This document shows, piece by piece, positions 22,232-35,430 of a DNA stretch of 64,000 bases. The stretch is from the NCBI GenBank assembly GCA_021613335.1, contig JAJTWR010000159.1:997001-1061000 (forward strand), written 5' to 3'. Positions within the stretch are counted from its first letter, which is position 1. Each line of letters begins with the position of its first letter. This DNA comes from Whitmania pigra. Lineage: Eukaryota > Annelida > Clitellata > Hirudinida > Haemopidae. The notes under the pieces are model-generated. The model worked only from the letters and a program-made list of their open reading frames with translations. It was not told the DNA's origin and searched no databases. Position numbers and translations under genes: made by a program.

Positions 22232-22476
22232 ATTTCCACCAAGACTTGCACTACAAGGTGGGTTCCTCTGGAAGTTGGAATAGCTATGGGTTGCGTGATT
22301 TTTTCTTCCCTGTTCGCACTGGTTCGCTACTGAAGGCAGCCTGGTCCAATATTCCAGAAACACATATTGGTAAAAGTGTGTACACGTCCCCAATAAAGGC
22401 ATTCATAGATGACACTGCCCTAATAATGAACAGGAAGCCTGGGAAGAAGGAACGTTTAATGCGTCTAGGAACCTAG
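22232..22476 (+). pseudogene. Non-LTR reverse transcriptase fragment
   Basis: An 82-codon frame with AFIDDTALIM, the F/Y-x-D-D catalytic core of non-LTR retrotransposon RT, and upstream VRTGSLLKAAWSNIP. Only this piece remains, and no element ends are visible. Confidence 0.5.
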
Positions 22477-22492
22477 AAGCATTAAAGCAGCG

Positions 22493-22560
22493 GTTCTCAA
22501 CCTTTCTGATGTTGCGACCTCTCGGCCATGTTTTGGCAACCCTCAACAATAAAAGTGATT
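22493..22560 (+). mobile_element. hAT terminus fragment
   Basis: CAGCGGTTCTCAACCTTTCT followed by GTTGCGACC is the standard left end of a large hAT group. No matching right end was found, so it is a solo fragment. Confidence 0.5.
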
Positions 22561-22708
22561 GACTTTCACTCAGTCAATTTCGTTGTTGCTGCCTTTATCT
22601 TCTAAATATTGAAAAGATTTAATTTCACACTTGTGTTTACAAATTTTAGAAAGCTTTAAATACAAAAACACCAGTTTGAGAGAGCTAATCATCTTCAGCA
22701 TCGGGTAT

Positions 22709-22894
22709 CAGGGACATAACTTTAACTTTTTCCAAGGGGGCAAACTTAAGAAGACGACCTTTTTTGTTTCTTTTTTGCAACCAAAATTCAGGGGGGATCC
22801 TCGAAAACTATGAAAAACGACCCTTTTTTTGCATCTAGCCTAAAATCAAGGGCAGGGGGAAACGGCTCACCTGCTTCCCCAAATTACGTCCCTG
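22709..22894. mobile_element. Short hAT-type MITE
   Basis: 186 bp, inverted ends CAGGGACATAACTTTAAC and CAGGGACGTAATTTGG. Flanks TCGGGTAT and TCAAGTAT match at 6 of 8 positions with only G-to-A changes, consistent with an aged 8-bp target duplication. Confidence 0.65.
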
Positions 22895-23289
22895 TCAAGT
22901 ATACCCTTGTATTTCTACTTAATGACCAAGAAACATAAAAAAAAACCCTGTTTTTGGAAAAGGAATTAGTAGAAACAGCACAATCTCAAACAAAATAGGA
23001 TATGATTTTTAACATTTGACCCAAAAGATAGTAGAGAAATCAGTTTTGGCCATGCCGCTGGTCCAAAGAACTCCTATTGTGCATTTCCAGGAAACTATTA
23101 AATTTTAAGTGTGAATGGGATCTCTAGCAAGTGCAAATTGTGTTACATAAATTGGGAAAACATTTTGAAATTTTTTCAATCATTTGCAAGTGCTGTTTGA
23201 AATAACATGTAATTCCAATTTTTATTTCTGGTTCAGCATTATTTTCCTCAATGAAGTTCAGCAGCATACATAGCTTTATGTTCATCTAA

Positions 23290-24330
23290 CTCCACAAAAA
23301 GACATAAGATTATGTTGCTGGAAACAATGCATTGCAATCAAGGTAGCTAACAAGTCATCTCAGCACAAGACACTCCAGAAGCTTGGATATTACTGAGGTT
23401 TGAGATAGGTCTATATGACAAAGACTGATGATCATGACTTGCTTACTTGAGTATGAGACATACCTGTGCAATCTTGACGGATGAAGATACATAACCTGAG
23501 GAAAGGAGCTATTGAAGAGTTGCACCAGGAATTGTGCCAGCACCAACGAAAGTTTTTTGAGAAGCCACGTTGGAATGGGGTCAAGACTGCACTGCTTATT
23601 AGGAAGTGAGTGGACCAACATTACCATCACATCAGTAGAGGTTGGGCCAAGTTTGTTCAGTTCTATGTCAGTTAAGGTAGAAAATCTGAGGAGGAGCATC
23701 AACCCCTCAGCTTATCATTGAGTTAGCTTTGGAAGTGATTCCAAAACTAAATTCTTCAATTCTCTCTCCCCAAATTAAATCATTAATGGTCTTACCTCCT
23801 CTGTATCCTTATCTAGGCTGAAGACACTTTTAATGTCACTATTATCACATTTTATACCGAGGATATTGTTGATGAAATGCATGGCAGTATCCCTATCCTC
23901 AGTTTTCTGTTCCTGCTCACTTTTGGCTTTGCTTTCTTCAAGCCTTCAAGTACAGTACAATGTTGTTTCTTCTCTTTTCTCTTTCTGCTTCTAATAAAAT
24001 CTTTACTTTCTCCTCCAGCTTTGAAACTTTATTTTCGACCAGATCTCCTCCTACTTTACTGCTTTCTATAGTAACAAATTTCAACTTTTTTCGAGCAACT
24101 CGATTTTTTGTCTTTGTTCATTATCGATGCCGGTGAGTAGTTCAATGCTTTATTCGCACACAGTTCTTGAAAATTTGGTTTGGATTCAAGCCCTCGACAC
24201 TTCCATACAGTTCGCATTTTTCTAAGTCTTTAATAGTTCTCGTAGTCATTTTAGGGAAACTTTCACTAGAGCGATAATTTGACAGAATTGTCACTCTACA
24301 AAATGGTATTTTAAATAATTGGGCAAACAA
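23290..24330 (-). mobile_element. Decayed non-LTR retrotransposon (ORF1 coiled coil plus RT start)
   Basis: The minus strand reads an ORF1-type coiled coil ending EAEREKRRNNIVLYL (about 23950-24130). After a gap comes an RT N-terminal block with NKQCSLDPIPTWLLKKL (about 23580) and SVISKLLE. Frameshifts and stops are frequent. The upstream frame from 24258 (MTTRTIKDLEKCELYGSVEG) may be its ORF1 start. Confidence 0.6.
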
Positions 24331-24339
24331 CTAGTGAAA

Positions 24340-25382
24340 TTTTTCTAAGCTCGACAGATAACCTCCACGGACATTAGCTGACAAAAACTGAATCTTAAAA
24401 TAACTTATTCTAGTTAAGTTATCTAATAATATTACCTGACATCATTATGATAAAATTCTTTCAAATACAATACGTGCACTTGCGTTAAGCTGTTTAAGTT
24501 AATGCCTGAGTTTAATTATTTTCAGTTTGACTTTTTCCAGAATCTCTTATATTTATGTGATTGAAAACACATTACATGTCGGTTTTGTCTTTTTAAAATA
24601 TTAAAATATTTATTTTTAAATGTCAGCAGACTAAAAAATACTTTATGTATGTCGATACCAAATGATTTTTTTTATCGTTGTTGACGAAGCCCGTGTGAAA
24701 CATTGGGTGACAGTAGAAATAACCTGAATTTTATAAAACTCTAAGACGAGCACGTTTATGAAATATTGTAATTTATTTGTTAGAAAATGCATTTGGATGT
24801 TTCGCAAAATGTGGATTTGTAAGAGATTAAGACATTCTTCACAGATTGATGATACAAACGTAAAAGACGATCGTAAAACATATGAAAAGGTTTGGATCGA
24901 ACATACATTAGTGTTTTGGACATCATTAAGTGATTTACTTTGAGCCATGTTATGGAGCTAGCTGATGACTGGTTATTCTAAATTTAAGTTAAGTTAAAAG
25001 CCTCTCAGTTATGTTATGCGTTTACATAGGTTTTTTGGCTCTCCATTTAGCAATTTTTTGAGAACCTTATCTTATTGTCTGTGAATGTACTAAAACTATC
25101 CAATTGTTTATGTGATGGTTCCTAAGAGCACTCCCAGTTGATAAGCAGCATTGCAAATGTGACACACAATAACTGTTGCTTTTGCATCCACATGTAAGAA
25201 CACAACCCTCTCTAGTATTTGAAAAAGTCCATTTAAGTGGGATATGCCAACAAGTTGAAAATACTTTAGTGGACTTATACTTTAATAAGATCTATAGAAT
25301 GTTTGTAACATTCTATGCATCAATGGTTTACATAATTTTGGAATTTACAGAAATAGTTAATATCTATTATTAAACATTTCAG
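24340..25382. other. Spacer that should hold the first exon of the MFSD14-type gene
   Basis: No first exon could be identified. A short segment at 25150-25185 (TGACACACAATAACTGTTGC) recurs near 55620 in a DDX3 intron, so part of this spacer is a dispersed repeat. Confidence 0.4.
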
Positions 25383-28300
25383 AAACATGGACTATTCAGA
25401 CCTACAGTTTATCATGCACTAGTGATTATTTTCCTCGAGTTCTTCAGCTGGGGTCTCCTTATTTCAATAGGGGTTAAAGTAAGAATTCTTTATAATATAA
25501 GATTGAATAATTTAGAATGTGAAAAGATCTAATTGGACATTCTATTCTTTTATAGGTTCTTGAAAAGACTTTTTTTAATAATGCTTTCCTTATGAACGGT
25601 CTCATTCAAGGCGTTAAGGTGACATCTCAATAAGTTTTATTAATTCGATATATGAATTACATATAATTTGTATGAATGCACTGATGTCATTAATAAATTA
25701 TATTCTTTGTTTTGCTTTTAGGGACTTCTCTCCTTTCTTAGTGCTCCCCTTATTGGAGCTCTTTCTGATGTCTGGGGCAGGAAACCATTTCTGTTTTTGA
25801 CTGTCACGTTCACATGTTGTCCTATTCCATTCATGAAGTCAAGTCCAATGTCAGTTATGGATAACATAATGCTAATTACTGTGATATATTACTACTTTCA
25901 AATTGAATTTTAATTTACTTTTCCAAACTGTTAAAAATCGTGATTACTTGCTTCAGGTGGTATTTTGCGTTGACTTCGTTGTCGGGCGTGTTCGCTGTCA
26001 CCTTTAGCATAATATTTGCATATGTGGCAGACATAACAACCACTGAAGAGAGAAGTTCTGCTTATGGGCTGGTTAATAGCTTTGTGTTTTGGTTAAATAT
26101 TTCAATTAATTTAAAAAATCCTGTTATTTGGAAATATTTTCTCATTATAGGTTTCTGCCACCTTTGCAGCAAGTTTGGTGGTAAGTCCTTACATAGGCAC
26201 AGTACTTGAAAGATGGTATGGAGAAGATTTTGTAGTTTTCATTGCTTCTTCTGTGGCAGTTCTCGACGTTCTGTTCATTTTGTCAGCAGTGCCAGAAACT
26301 ATTAATTATAAAACGTCTGCAGACACCGTTAGTGATCCAGCTGCATTCTCTTGGGAAAAAGCTGACCCTTTTGGGGTAAGGGTTTAATAATTTCATAAAA
26401 TTCATGTTCCAATATTTTAAAGAATTAGACTTATGCCTTGCCATTATTTCTGAATAGAAAATATATCAGTTATTCAATTACTTACAGTCTCTCAAAAAAA
26501 TAGGACATGACAAACTGATATTGATGCTAAGTGCGACAGTATTTTTGTCATATCTTCCAGAGGCCGGAGAATACTCCAGCTTTTTTGTTTACCTCCAATT
26601 GGTTTGTTTATTTTCTTTGCATGAAGCCTTGTGCCGGTTATATAGAGGATGATCGGAAAATAAGTCCTTATTTTTAAATATTATTAATTTATTTCTGAAC
26701 TATAATTCTTAAAAAAAATAGGAGATGAAAGTGTATGATATGGATTTTTATATAAATTGAATTTGATAAATATTATATTGGTAGTCATGACATATTCATC
26801 ATCAACAACAACATCACCACTGTCATCATCACTACCATTACCACCAGCATCAACATGACCTTTGTCATCACTACTATCATCAACATCATTATCATTAACA
26901 CCCAAAATATCATTATCAAATATCAACCCTGGTCTAGTCATAACACAACCATGGCTCAGAACATTTCATCTCAAACAAATTTCAACTAAATAAACAATAT
27001 AAAAAAAGAAAACAACATAATCATCATTTATTATTATCATCTAACACAGATTTAATTCCCATACAACATGGAATATATGAAAAATATTTGAAAATATATA
27101 ACTATATAATAAAGTTGTAAGCATGAAATAGGGAGTTACTTTTTGATCACCCTGTATGGTGCTAGAAATATTATTAAGATAAAGCCATTATTGTATGGAT
27201 GACTTCCATATAAATTAGCATGGCTTGCTGAAATTTTCATAATTTAAAAAAATCATCTAATAATATTTCTATGCAAAAAAATTTGATTATTCATGGATTT
27301 TTTAAATAAATAAATTTAAATAAATATTTAAAAAATAAGAATATATTCTTTAAGGATATGTCTTCTTATTTTGAGCTTTGTATGCTAGACTTAGTTACAA
27401 TGAAAATTTTGGATTATTATAACATTTCTTCTAGCACTGTATATTCAAAATACTTGTTTTTATCTTAGCTAACTTATTTTACCTTTAGTTTACTCCAGGC
27501 ATGACCCATTTGAAGATTCATTTTTGTTTCAGATCATGGATTTCTCACCTGATATGGTTGCTGGATATGTGGCAATGGTCGGAATCTTTTCATGTCTGGC
27601 TCAGGTTTAATTTTTATTATTCATTATTTCTGTTTATAAATCTGCTGAATATGTTTTCATGATTGTTTAAATCTGTTGGTGATGGATTCTAATGTAGTCA
27701 GTGATTATATAATATTTTTAGACCTTGCTTTTGTCCTGCTTGATGAGACGCTATGACAATAGGAAAACGGTCATTGTTGGTCTGGTATTTGAAACAATAC
27801 AACATTTCCTATTTGGACTATTTTCTCAACACTGGTAAGGAGTACAAATGTCAGTTGCTGCTTGAAATTGCATGAAAGATGGTTTTGATCAATATAGGGT
27901 TCTTTTTATGGCCGGTGCCATTGCAGCAATCGGAAGCATAACATACCCAGCCATAAGTGTCTATGTTTCAGCCAGAGCAAAACCTGACCAACAGGGTAAT
28001 TGTTTGATTCACAAGTATTATTTTAAACACTAATTGATAACACATCTTGTAACATTAACTAGGTGTTGCTCAAGGTGTGATAACTGGAATCAGAGGGCTT
28101 TGCAATGGGCTTGGACCAGCATTGTTTGGCTTCATTTTCTACCTTTTTAAAGTTGATATAACAAGTGTGCCCTCAACTCAGATAGCTGCCATCAACAACC
28201 ATAACTCGAATGAAACTATTGGTGCTTTTGTGAACAACAAAATCTCTAGGGTAGGTTAAGCTTTCTTATTTCATTAAATCATTCTCAACCAAATTGTAAT

Positions 28301-28680
28301 TATCAGCTCTTTGTGCCTGGACCCCCATTTGTTTGTGGTGGATTTTTAGTTATATTGGCGATAGTTGTGGCACTGCACATGCCTGTCAAAGATCTTCTCA
28401 CTGAGGAAGCAAACAAACACAATCAAGATGCAGGTTTGGAACTCCTAATTTTTAATTAATTCCATTTTCCATTGGGGATATTATTCATTTCTGGGCCTTT
28501 ATCTTTTATTTTGGGATAAGTGAGACCTTATGAGCTATGGTCACTTACCAAGTTGTTTTTTCTGATTGTTCGATTTTTCATTCTGCAGATGTCTCTGGTA
28601 TTGAATTAGACAAAATGCCAATGTTGGAAGCTGTTGATGATGAATGTGAAGAGACAGACCTTTCAGTCGATTTTAGTTGA
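25383..28680 (+). CDS. MFSD14 (hippocampus-abundant-transcript) type MFS transporter, N-terminus missing
   Basis: Twelve exons in phase: 25383-25478, 25556-25618, 25722-25849, 25957-26071, 26151-26375, 26488-26601, 27533-27604, 27722-27834, 27898-27995, 28063-28250, 28307-28433 and 28589-28680, 476 residues. It aligns over almost its whole length with animal MFSD14A/B (about 490-500 residues): TVYHALVIIFLEFFSWGLL, MNGLIQGVKGLLSFLSAPLI, the MFS loop GALSDVWGRK, FAYVADIT and QGVITGIRGLCNGLGPAL. Twelve membrane helices are expected. Human MFSD14 proteins sit in Golgi/endosomal membranes and help retrieve lysosomal enzymes; the substrate is unsettled. The first 20-30 residues lie in an upstream exon that I could not locate. 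Intron 6 holds a mariner-like MITE. Confidence 0.92.
26645..27154 (+). mobile_element. Mariner-like MITE, copy 1, in MFSD14 intron
   Basis: Imperfect inverted ends of about 30 bp (GAGGATGATCGGAAAATAAG against CAGGGTGATCAAAAAGTAAC), each next to TA. The core is a degenerate CAT/CAA triplet array (26800-26930). A second, inverted copy lies at 43293-43758. Confidence 0.75.
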
Positions 28681-29195
28681 ATAATGATTTCTATTGTTAA
28701 CACATTTCATCTCTTATAGTTTCAAATGAAACAATGCATCAATGCTTTTAGTTAAGGAATGAGATTATGCTTTCTATGGAAATATCATGCAATCTCAAGA
28801 ATTGATCTGGAGAAGTTGCATCAGATCAAAGTGCTTCAACTTGGGGCCCAGTTGAAATTTATAAATTATCTTGATTATTTATTGCATTTATTAATATGGA
28901 ATTAAAGTGGTTTATGGTATATGAACAATAATGTTTTATGTGATGAATAGAATTATAGCTAAACCTTGAACTTAGTTGTCTTGCTTCCCAATGCATTAGA
29001 GAAAATTATTGATTGTTGGACGTAATCCCAACGACATCTCTGAAGTAGGGATTGGCAACAATTACTGCTTGGGGGATTTCCCAAGATAAAAACAATTAAC
29101 TCCAGATAATCCTAAGTCATGTAAGTGGTCACAGGCATGGTAGATGCTATTTAATGGGAGCAAGCTCTCAGTCTTACACATGGGATAGAAAATAA
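28681..29195. other. MFSD14 3' flank
   Basis: Probably 3' UTR followed by spacer; no other gene is visible. Confidence 0.4.
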
Positions 29196-29940
29196 ATTTG
29201 GGGTGTGTGCGAAAACCAGTCAAACAAAGTAGAGACATATAAGCAGTTATGCATAAGAATGGGAAACTCAACATACTGTGCTGATAGAAAGTGGCAAGAG
29301 GCCGGATTTGGTGCTGGTGTCGCCGTTGACGGATGCCATCATTCTGGTGGAGCTGACTGTACCGTACCGTGGGAGGACAGGTTACAATACAGCAACATGC
29401 TCAAAGCGGATAAGTATGCAGATCTATCGATGGACCTGGAAGCGAAAGGATACAGGACAGACCTCTTCCACATTGGGGTTGGCGCAAGGGGCGTAGTCGA
29501 CAGGCCGACTTAAGCCTTCCTCACCAAGATTGGATTGTCTAGCCGCGAAAGAACAAGGCTAGATGTCTGGGGCCTCAGAAGTGGCATCAATCTAGATCTG
29601 GCACATGACGAACCAAAAGATGTCTTAAGAGGCCACTTCAGGAAAGTCGTCGTTCTCCGGTGTGACTGATCCATCAAACGACGGAGTCAAATCATTGGCC
29701 GAGAGAAGCGGAATTGTCCGGAGAACTGGACCAAACCGAGGTCGAGTCCAGAAAATTTCTAACCGGCTGCCGCTACAAGGAAATTATGAGGCTCAGTTTG
29801 AATATATTGAGTACACTGTATGAACAAGCCTATGAAAACTTTCATGACTGCTGGGGTGGAGACGCTCGACATTCTCTATTTCTATAATAAATGTAATGAT
29901 GTTATTGTTGTGTTTGTAAATAAATAAAAAAAAATATAAT
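29196..29940 (+). mobile_element. 5'-truncated non-LTR retrotransposon, R2/NeSL-type C-terminus
   Basis: Two overlapping frames, joined by a frameshift, carry the C-terminal motif of site-specific-type retrotransposons: RPDLVLVSPLTDAIILVELT, then a KADKYADLSMDLEAKGYRTD segment and VGARGVVDR. This matches the restriction-endonuclease-like terminal domain group. It ends in an A-rich tail (about 29920-29935). Confidence 0.6.
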
Positions 29941-30630
29941 GCCCATCAAAAAAGTAAAGAGATTCGTGGGAACGAAACGTTTGAAGACTGGGGAATCTCA
30001 TCTTAGGATCCCTGTCTGAGCTCTAAAGCGGATTAATAAGAAAAAATGAAACTACATAAGTACACGAATGAAAACTGGTCACATTAAAAATTTGTGTTCA
30101 GTAACTGTAACTGATAACTGGAAAGTTGCAAGTCGAAAATGGAAAAATTGTCTGAATTTAACGTTAACTGAAACTGGAAAGTACTAACTGTAACTCAAAC
30201 TCTACCTGAAAAGTCCTAACTTGAGTAACAATAGTAACATCGCCAAAGTGTTCTAGATTCGCTCTTGGTTGCAGGCTTTAAAACATACTCAATCTTAACA
30301 TCATATTTTTAAACTCAAACCATTGGAAGGAAATGTCTCTTAATTTCATGAATTTAGTACACACTGAAGAATTTTTGAGTGCACTTTTATTTAGCATAAT
30401 CCTTAAACATATGTATAAATTAATTTCATAGTTTTTGACTCTTTCTCCACAAACAAAAAGTACTATTGATCACATGTCTCTTATTTTGTTTTTGAAACAC
30501 TACAATGTAGCAATGAAATAAACATATAAAATTATTTTGAGCTCAAATCATTAATCAATCGTTAATTATTATTTAACAAATTGATTGCAATTTTGGTCAT
30601 CTCTTGAATGAAGATTTTGATTGATCACAT
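29941..30630. other. Gene-free AT-rich spacer
   Basis: No supported feature between the retrotransposon tail and the last exon of the left Cys-rich gene. Confidence 0.4.
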
Positions 30631-31317
30631 TCAAGGTTTAGAGCCACAAGGTTTAGAGACGCTGGTTTTCCAATTACAAGCTTGAAGGCTTTCATCAAAA
30701 ACGAGAACTTAAAAAAAACATGCAATCAATTTAAGTAATTTCAACAATGTGAGTCGGCGAATTAAATTTAATTTTTAATTTATGTAAGGCGACAAAGTAA
30801 ACAAGGTTCGCTTACCGTTTCCATCGGGAGGGTTGTTGCATGGGTTTGCTCAGAGGAATTTGTGATTGGAGCAGGTGTAGAAATAGGTGCACTCTGGAAG
30901 TACAGCGTACTTTCCATCATCTTTTTTATCGCAATCATTTTTCGATGAACCGCAGGGCAAAGGAACGTCCTCAATCCTTTTTCAGAAAGACTATCAAAAG
31001 CATTAAACATTAATTGAATCAGTTTCCCACTTTTAAAAGCTCACGGTTGGCATTTTCCAGTTAAGTAGTTGAAGGCCTCTTCGTTGAGCAGGCAGTCGAT
31101 AAGAGTTCCAATGCCACCTTCGCATTTCGTGTAAGACCTGCAACCAGATCCATATGCTCCATCCGACTTGTCAGTGCAATTAATCTGCCCTGATATAGCG
31201 GCACTGCAGCAAGCTAAAATGTAGAAAAATTTGGATTTAGAACATTTTGAAGTATTTCATTTTGTGTTTTCAATGAATTTACTAACCGAGTATGAATGTC
31301 GTCAACGCAGGATTCAT
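30631..31317 (-). pseudogene. Secreted two-domain Cys-rich (peritrophin-like) protein, copy with nonsense codon
   Basis: Four exons: 31317-31287, 31213-31045, 30976-30816 and 30707-30631. Structure, exon phases and sequence parallel the copy at 36745-37405. The N-terminus MNPALTTFILACCSAAISGQ is a signal peptide. Two Cys-rich units follow, the first with GAYGSGCRSYTKCEGG and the second with CTYFYTCSN, like chitin-binding peritrophin domains. A TGA at 30852-30850 in exon 3 replaces the GGA (Gly) of the paralogue and would remove the last two cysteine pairs and exon 4. All splice sites are intact, so the break is recent, or a shortened protein of about 107 residues is made. Readthrough is possible but unsupported. 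Confidence 0.8.
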
Positions 31318-31870
31318 TTTCTTGGCTTTTCAAACACGCATATACATAAAATGCCTCCAATTTATAGGCTTTGAAGACAATCTCATTATATGAATGTTAA
31401 CAAATGCTTTTAAAGTCTAACATGAAGCTATTAAAGTGAATGGCATGAGATGGTACGTAATTGTGAATGCGATTAGCAAGTCGTTTCTTTGATGCACTTG
31501 ATTGCACTTGTTAAAAATAAAAAAATATTAAACGTTTTCAAAGTAGCGACGCCTAGACATGAAATAAAATATAAAATTAATATATTTTGTTGATCAGGAT
31601 CAATTTATTACTGTCTGGTTGAAACAGTGGTTGATTGTCATAGCCTAACTTAAGAAAAAAGAATAAATAATGATTGTATATGTATTTTATTAACATTAAA
31701 AAAAACTTGATGAGATATGTAATATATACAGTAGGTTAAATTTGAATGAAAAACCTTAGCCAATGTGGAATCGTTAAAATCTCACTTCTCACTAACTGTA
31801 ACTTCCTCATAGCAGTAAGTCTTTTTCAGATTAGGAGGGAATGCTATACTGCTGCGCTGCATTATAATCT
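31318..31870. other. Upstream flank of the left Cys-rich gene
   Basis: Nothing recognisable; it would contain the promoter of the minus-strand gene. Confidence 0.4.
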
Positions 31871-31879
31871 AATTATAAT

Positions 31880-33722
31880 TAGAGACCGACCGAATGTCGT
31901 TTTCGTTTTTGACGCCGAATATTGACTTTTTGTCATTTACGGCGTCGTTTCGTTTTCTGTCCCACTAGGAAAATTGATTATCGGTTCGTTTTCGTTTCCG
32001 GTCAAAAATGCTTTGGAAAAGAAAATATTTTTTTGCAATTTAGTTTTTGTCTATTGAGTGCATATTGTTTATATTGCAAACAGAGATAGGCAAACTCTGG
32101 CCTAGTGTAACAGTTATGTTTTAACTCTCTCTAAATATGAAAAACATCTCTAGCCAAGCTGTGAGCTAATGAATATTCATGAGAAATTAAGTGAGTAGAC
32201 TTTGTTAATCGACTGTACATCGGATTGACTTGATAAATACAGTTAAATTAAATTAATTAATAACTACTTGCCGTTAGTAACAATTTAATTATAGTCACAT
32301 GGCAGATTTGTGACTTACAAACTTAGGATATTTTCGTTTCTTCGTCTTTTAGTTGACATAATTAATGATAACGATTTTTCAAGTTAATTGAGAGAAAGTA
32401 GGAAATAGCAATGTCTGTGCTTTATGCTGACATTAAGAAAACTTGAATTTTTTAGGTTAAGCAAGCAAAAATAAGTACTCAAAACTCGTCAAGTTCAACA
32501 TTACTTAATTTTTTATATAACATTTTATTGCATACAAACATCCTGCAAACTTCAACTAAACTTAACTTGTAAACTATGCAAAATAGTATACTCGTTTTTC
32601 ACCATAATTAATGAATAGGATGTTTAGGAGCACAAAGCTAAACAAGCACAAAGACATGCGCAAGTAGGACATGGGTGAACTTCATCCTGCTAATGATCCA
32701 TGAGCAGGACACTATCCACTACAGCCTCATGACGGCGAAAAACCTTTGTGTGACTAGTTACAGCCATCCTTTCCGAGTACTTATCGGCTTGGCGACCCGT
32801 GAACCACGTAAATTTTAGTAATCCTGGAAAATAGGAAAATATTTGTAAAATAAATAATTACTTTATTATAATTCTTTTCAAAGACACATTTTCAAGAACA
32901 TTATCCAAAATTGTGAACAGTTACATATTTCTCATTAGTTATAATTATACTTGCCGGTCTCCATACTAATTATGACAGGTAACAATAAACTTTTGTTGAA
33001 ATAATTACGAATAGTAAAATCTTATTGCCAAATTAGCAACTGGTTTAGTCCGTATTTTAAAATGTAATGTGCATGTGAAATAAAAATGACAAATACATGG
33101 TTATTATCATTAACTCACATTTTCATACGTTGTAAATTATTGAAGTAGATTAGTAGGCAAAATATATATGCGGCCCCCGATAGCAACAAAGTTTTCAATG
33201 TGGCCCTCCGTAGAAAAAGTTTGCCCACCCCTGTGTTATACCATTAATGCTAATGCAAACAACATATACGGTTTTACCAATAATATTAGTTTAAGAAATC
33301 AATTGATTAATTTATTGCCAAATTCAGTCAAATGGACGACGCTAATAAACTACCAATAAGCTCGGAAATCAAAACAAAAACATCGGCACTTATGTCTCAC
33401 CGTAATATAAGTTTTCATAAATAGTTCTTATTAAGTTTGTCTAAAACTTGATTATAAATTTAAATTGTAATAAATTTATAAATTATATATATTATATTAT
33501 TTGTATAAATTAAAATGATTTAATTTTATTTTTTTATATTAATTTATATACTTTATTATACTAAACAACTTTATTTTTTTAGTTTTCGTTTTTTTACGGT
33601 TTAGACCGTAAATCGGATTCAGTTTACGTTTTATTCTCCATTTTCACCGTCAAGCATTTTTTGCCATTCGGTCTATTTTCGTTTTCGTTCCCATCCAAAA
33701 ATTCATTTTCGGTCGGACTCTA
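31880..33722. mobile_element. hAT element (TAGAG..CCGACCGA ends)
   Basis: Inverted ends TAGAGACCGACCGAA and TAGAGTCCGACCGAA are bordered by a perfect 8-bp duplication ATTATAAT (31872-31879, 33723-33730). The subterminal parts are rich in CGTTTTCG motifs. No transposase frame survives, and a second hAT is nested inside. Confidence 0.85.
32081..33233. mobile_element. Nested SPIN-like hAT remnant
   Basis: The left end CAGAGATAGGCAAACTCTGG and right end AAAGTTTGCCCACCCCTG, with GCGGCC/GTGGCCC subterminal motifs, match the SPIN-type hAT ends known from many animals. No clean target duplication was found, so one end may be eroded. Confidence 0.65.
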
Positions 33723-33884
33723 ATTATAATACAACATTAGGAAGACTAGCTCATGTAAATTTGAAGGTAACAGCATTGAGAATAATTATTGATGTTATTT
33801 AACGTTAGCATACAAATTATGTGATACTCTTTAATTGGCTCATTAGTCTTTTGTTTGTTACAAACATAAGTTTGACTTAATTTT

Positions 33885-34010
33885 GAGTATTAGGGTCCAA
33901 CTGATAGCGGAAGCATGCGACTCCTTAAGGCTGACCCTCGAGTTATTTTATTTTGGCTTCGTGTTGGTTTAAATGTATGTATGTGTGTAATTGTAATAAA
34001 TAAAAATTTT
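33885..34010 (+). repeat. Dispersed repeat, copy A
   Basis: AGGGTCCAACTGATAGCGGA and ATGCGACTCCTTAAGG also occur, diverged, at 51337-51385. An AATAAATAAAA tail suggests a retrotransposon 3' end. Confidence 0.45.
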
Positions 34011-34757
34011 ATAAACAAAAAATATTATTATTAATTGCTTATATGCATGGCGATTAAATTAATGATATTATTATTGACAACGAATTCCTCACTTTCGCTT
34101 AAATGGCTGATAATTTAAATGTTTATAATTATATTTTCCTTTAATTATGATTGGTTATGATTATCAACTAAACTATGATTATGCTTGTTCTATTTATGGA
34201 TTTATAAGATACTTCGTGCATCGTGCTTCGTGGGTATTTAAAACTTTATTTTTAGATTTTTTATTTATAATATATAGGATCTTTGAAAATGACGTTTTGC
34301 TTTATATCATATTTAATCGCTGAGTAGTTCAGATGCTCATCGCTTAGCACACACTTGCCACAGCACAGAAATCGTTACATTCTTTCATCAATGCTCAGCT
34401 CTTTCAACTCGCCCCTGTGCCTTGATTGTTCAATAAACTCTCGACTATAATACTTTCTATTGGGTATCAGCAGTTTTAATAATAATAGTTCATAATTAGT
34501 AAGAATGGCGATCCATATCCCGACTCTGTTTAAATTAGAACTTCAGCCTATTTTGAGATTGAGTTGCTTCGAGTTTCAAGTTTTGTCGTATTGAGTCCGA
34601 GTTGTGCCTTTTGTTTGAAATCTATTAAATTTACATTACAGTTACATGTAAAAATTTAAGTCCAACATGCACAAGAGCTAACGAATCTGAACAAAAAGCT
34701 AATCAAGAAAAGAAATAAAGCTGACAGATCAAAAAAGTGAAGAAAATCAACTTAAAT

Positions 34758-35138
<381 letters not shown>

Positions 35139-35319
35139 AAAAAGTGGAATTTTCTTAAGATAAGGATATTTTCCAAGAATTTAATCAGAAATGTGAACGA
35201 CTCTTGACTAGGAACATTATTGTTAACATATCAAGATTTGTTTGAAGAGTGCATGTTTTTTTTATTTTAGTCACCATTTCTTTTTACACCATTATCTTAT
35301 TATAGATTGCGTTTTATCT

Positions 35320-35430
35320 AATCTTATTATATTATTAAGCAAAGGACTATAATCAAATAAACAAACAAATAATCTTATTATAAATCATCTCAGTTATGCA
35401 AAGGACTATAATCAAATAAACAAATAATCT
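35320..35430 (+). mobile_element. Two orphan non-LTR 3' tails in tandem
   Basis: Near-copies of GCAAAGGACTATAATCAAAT with AAACAAAT tails at 35339-35365 and 35397-35425, related to the 3' end of the element at 37560-38975. Confidence 0.6.

Noticed and set aside
24643..24948. 101-codon minus-strand open frame starting MAQSKSLNDVQ
   Set aside because: No domain, and its possible donor at about 24728 has no in-phase partner exon; I could not support it as a gene.
30850..30852. TGA as a selenocysteine codon in the left Cys-rich gene
   Set aside because: The paralogue has Gly at this position and no SECIS-like element was evident; a G-to-T nonsense change is simpler.
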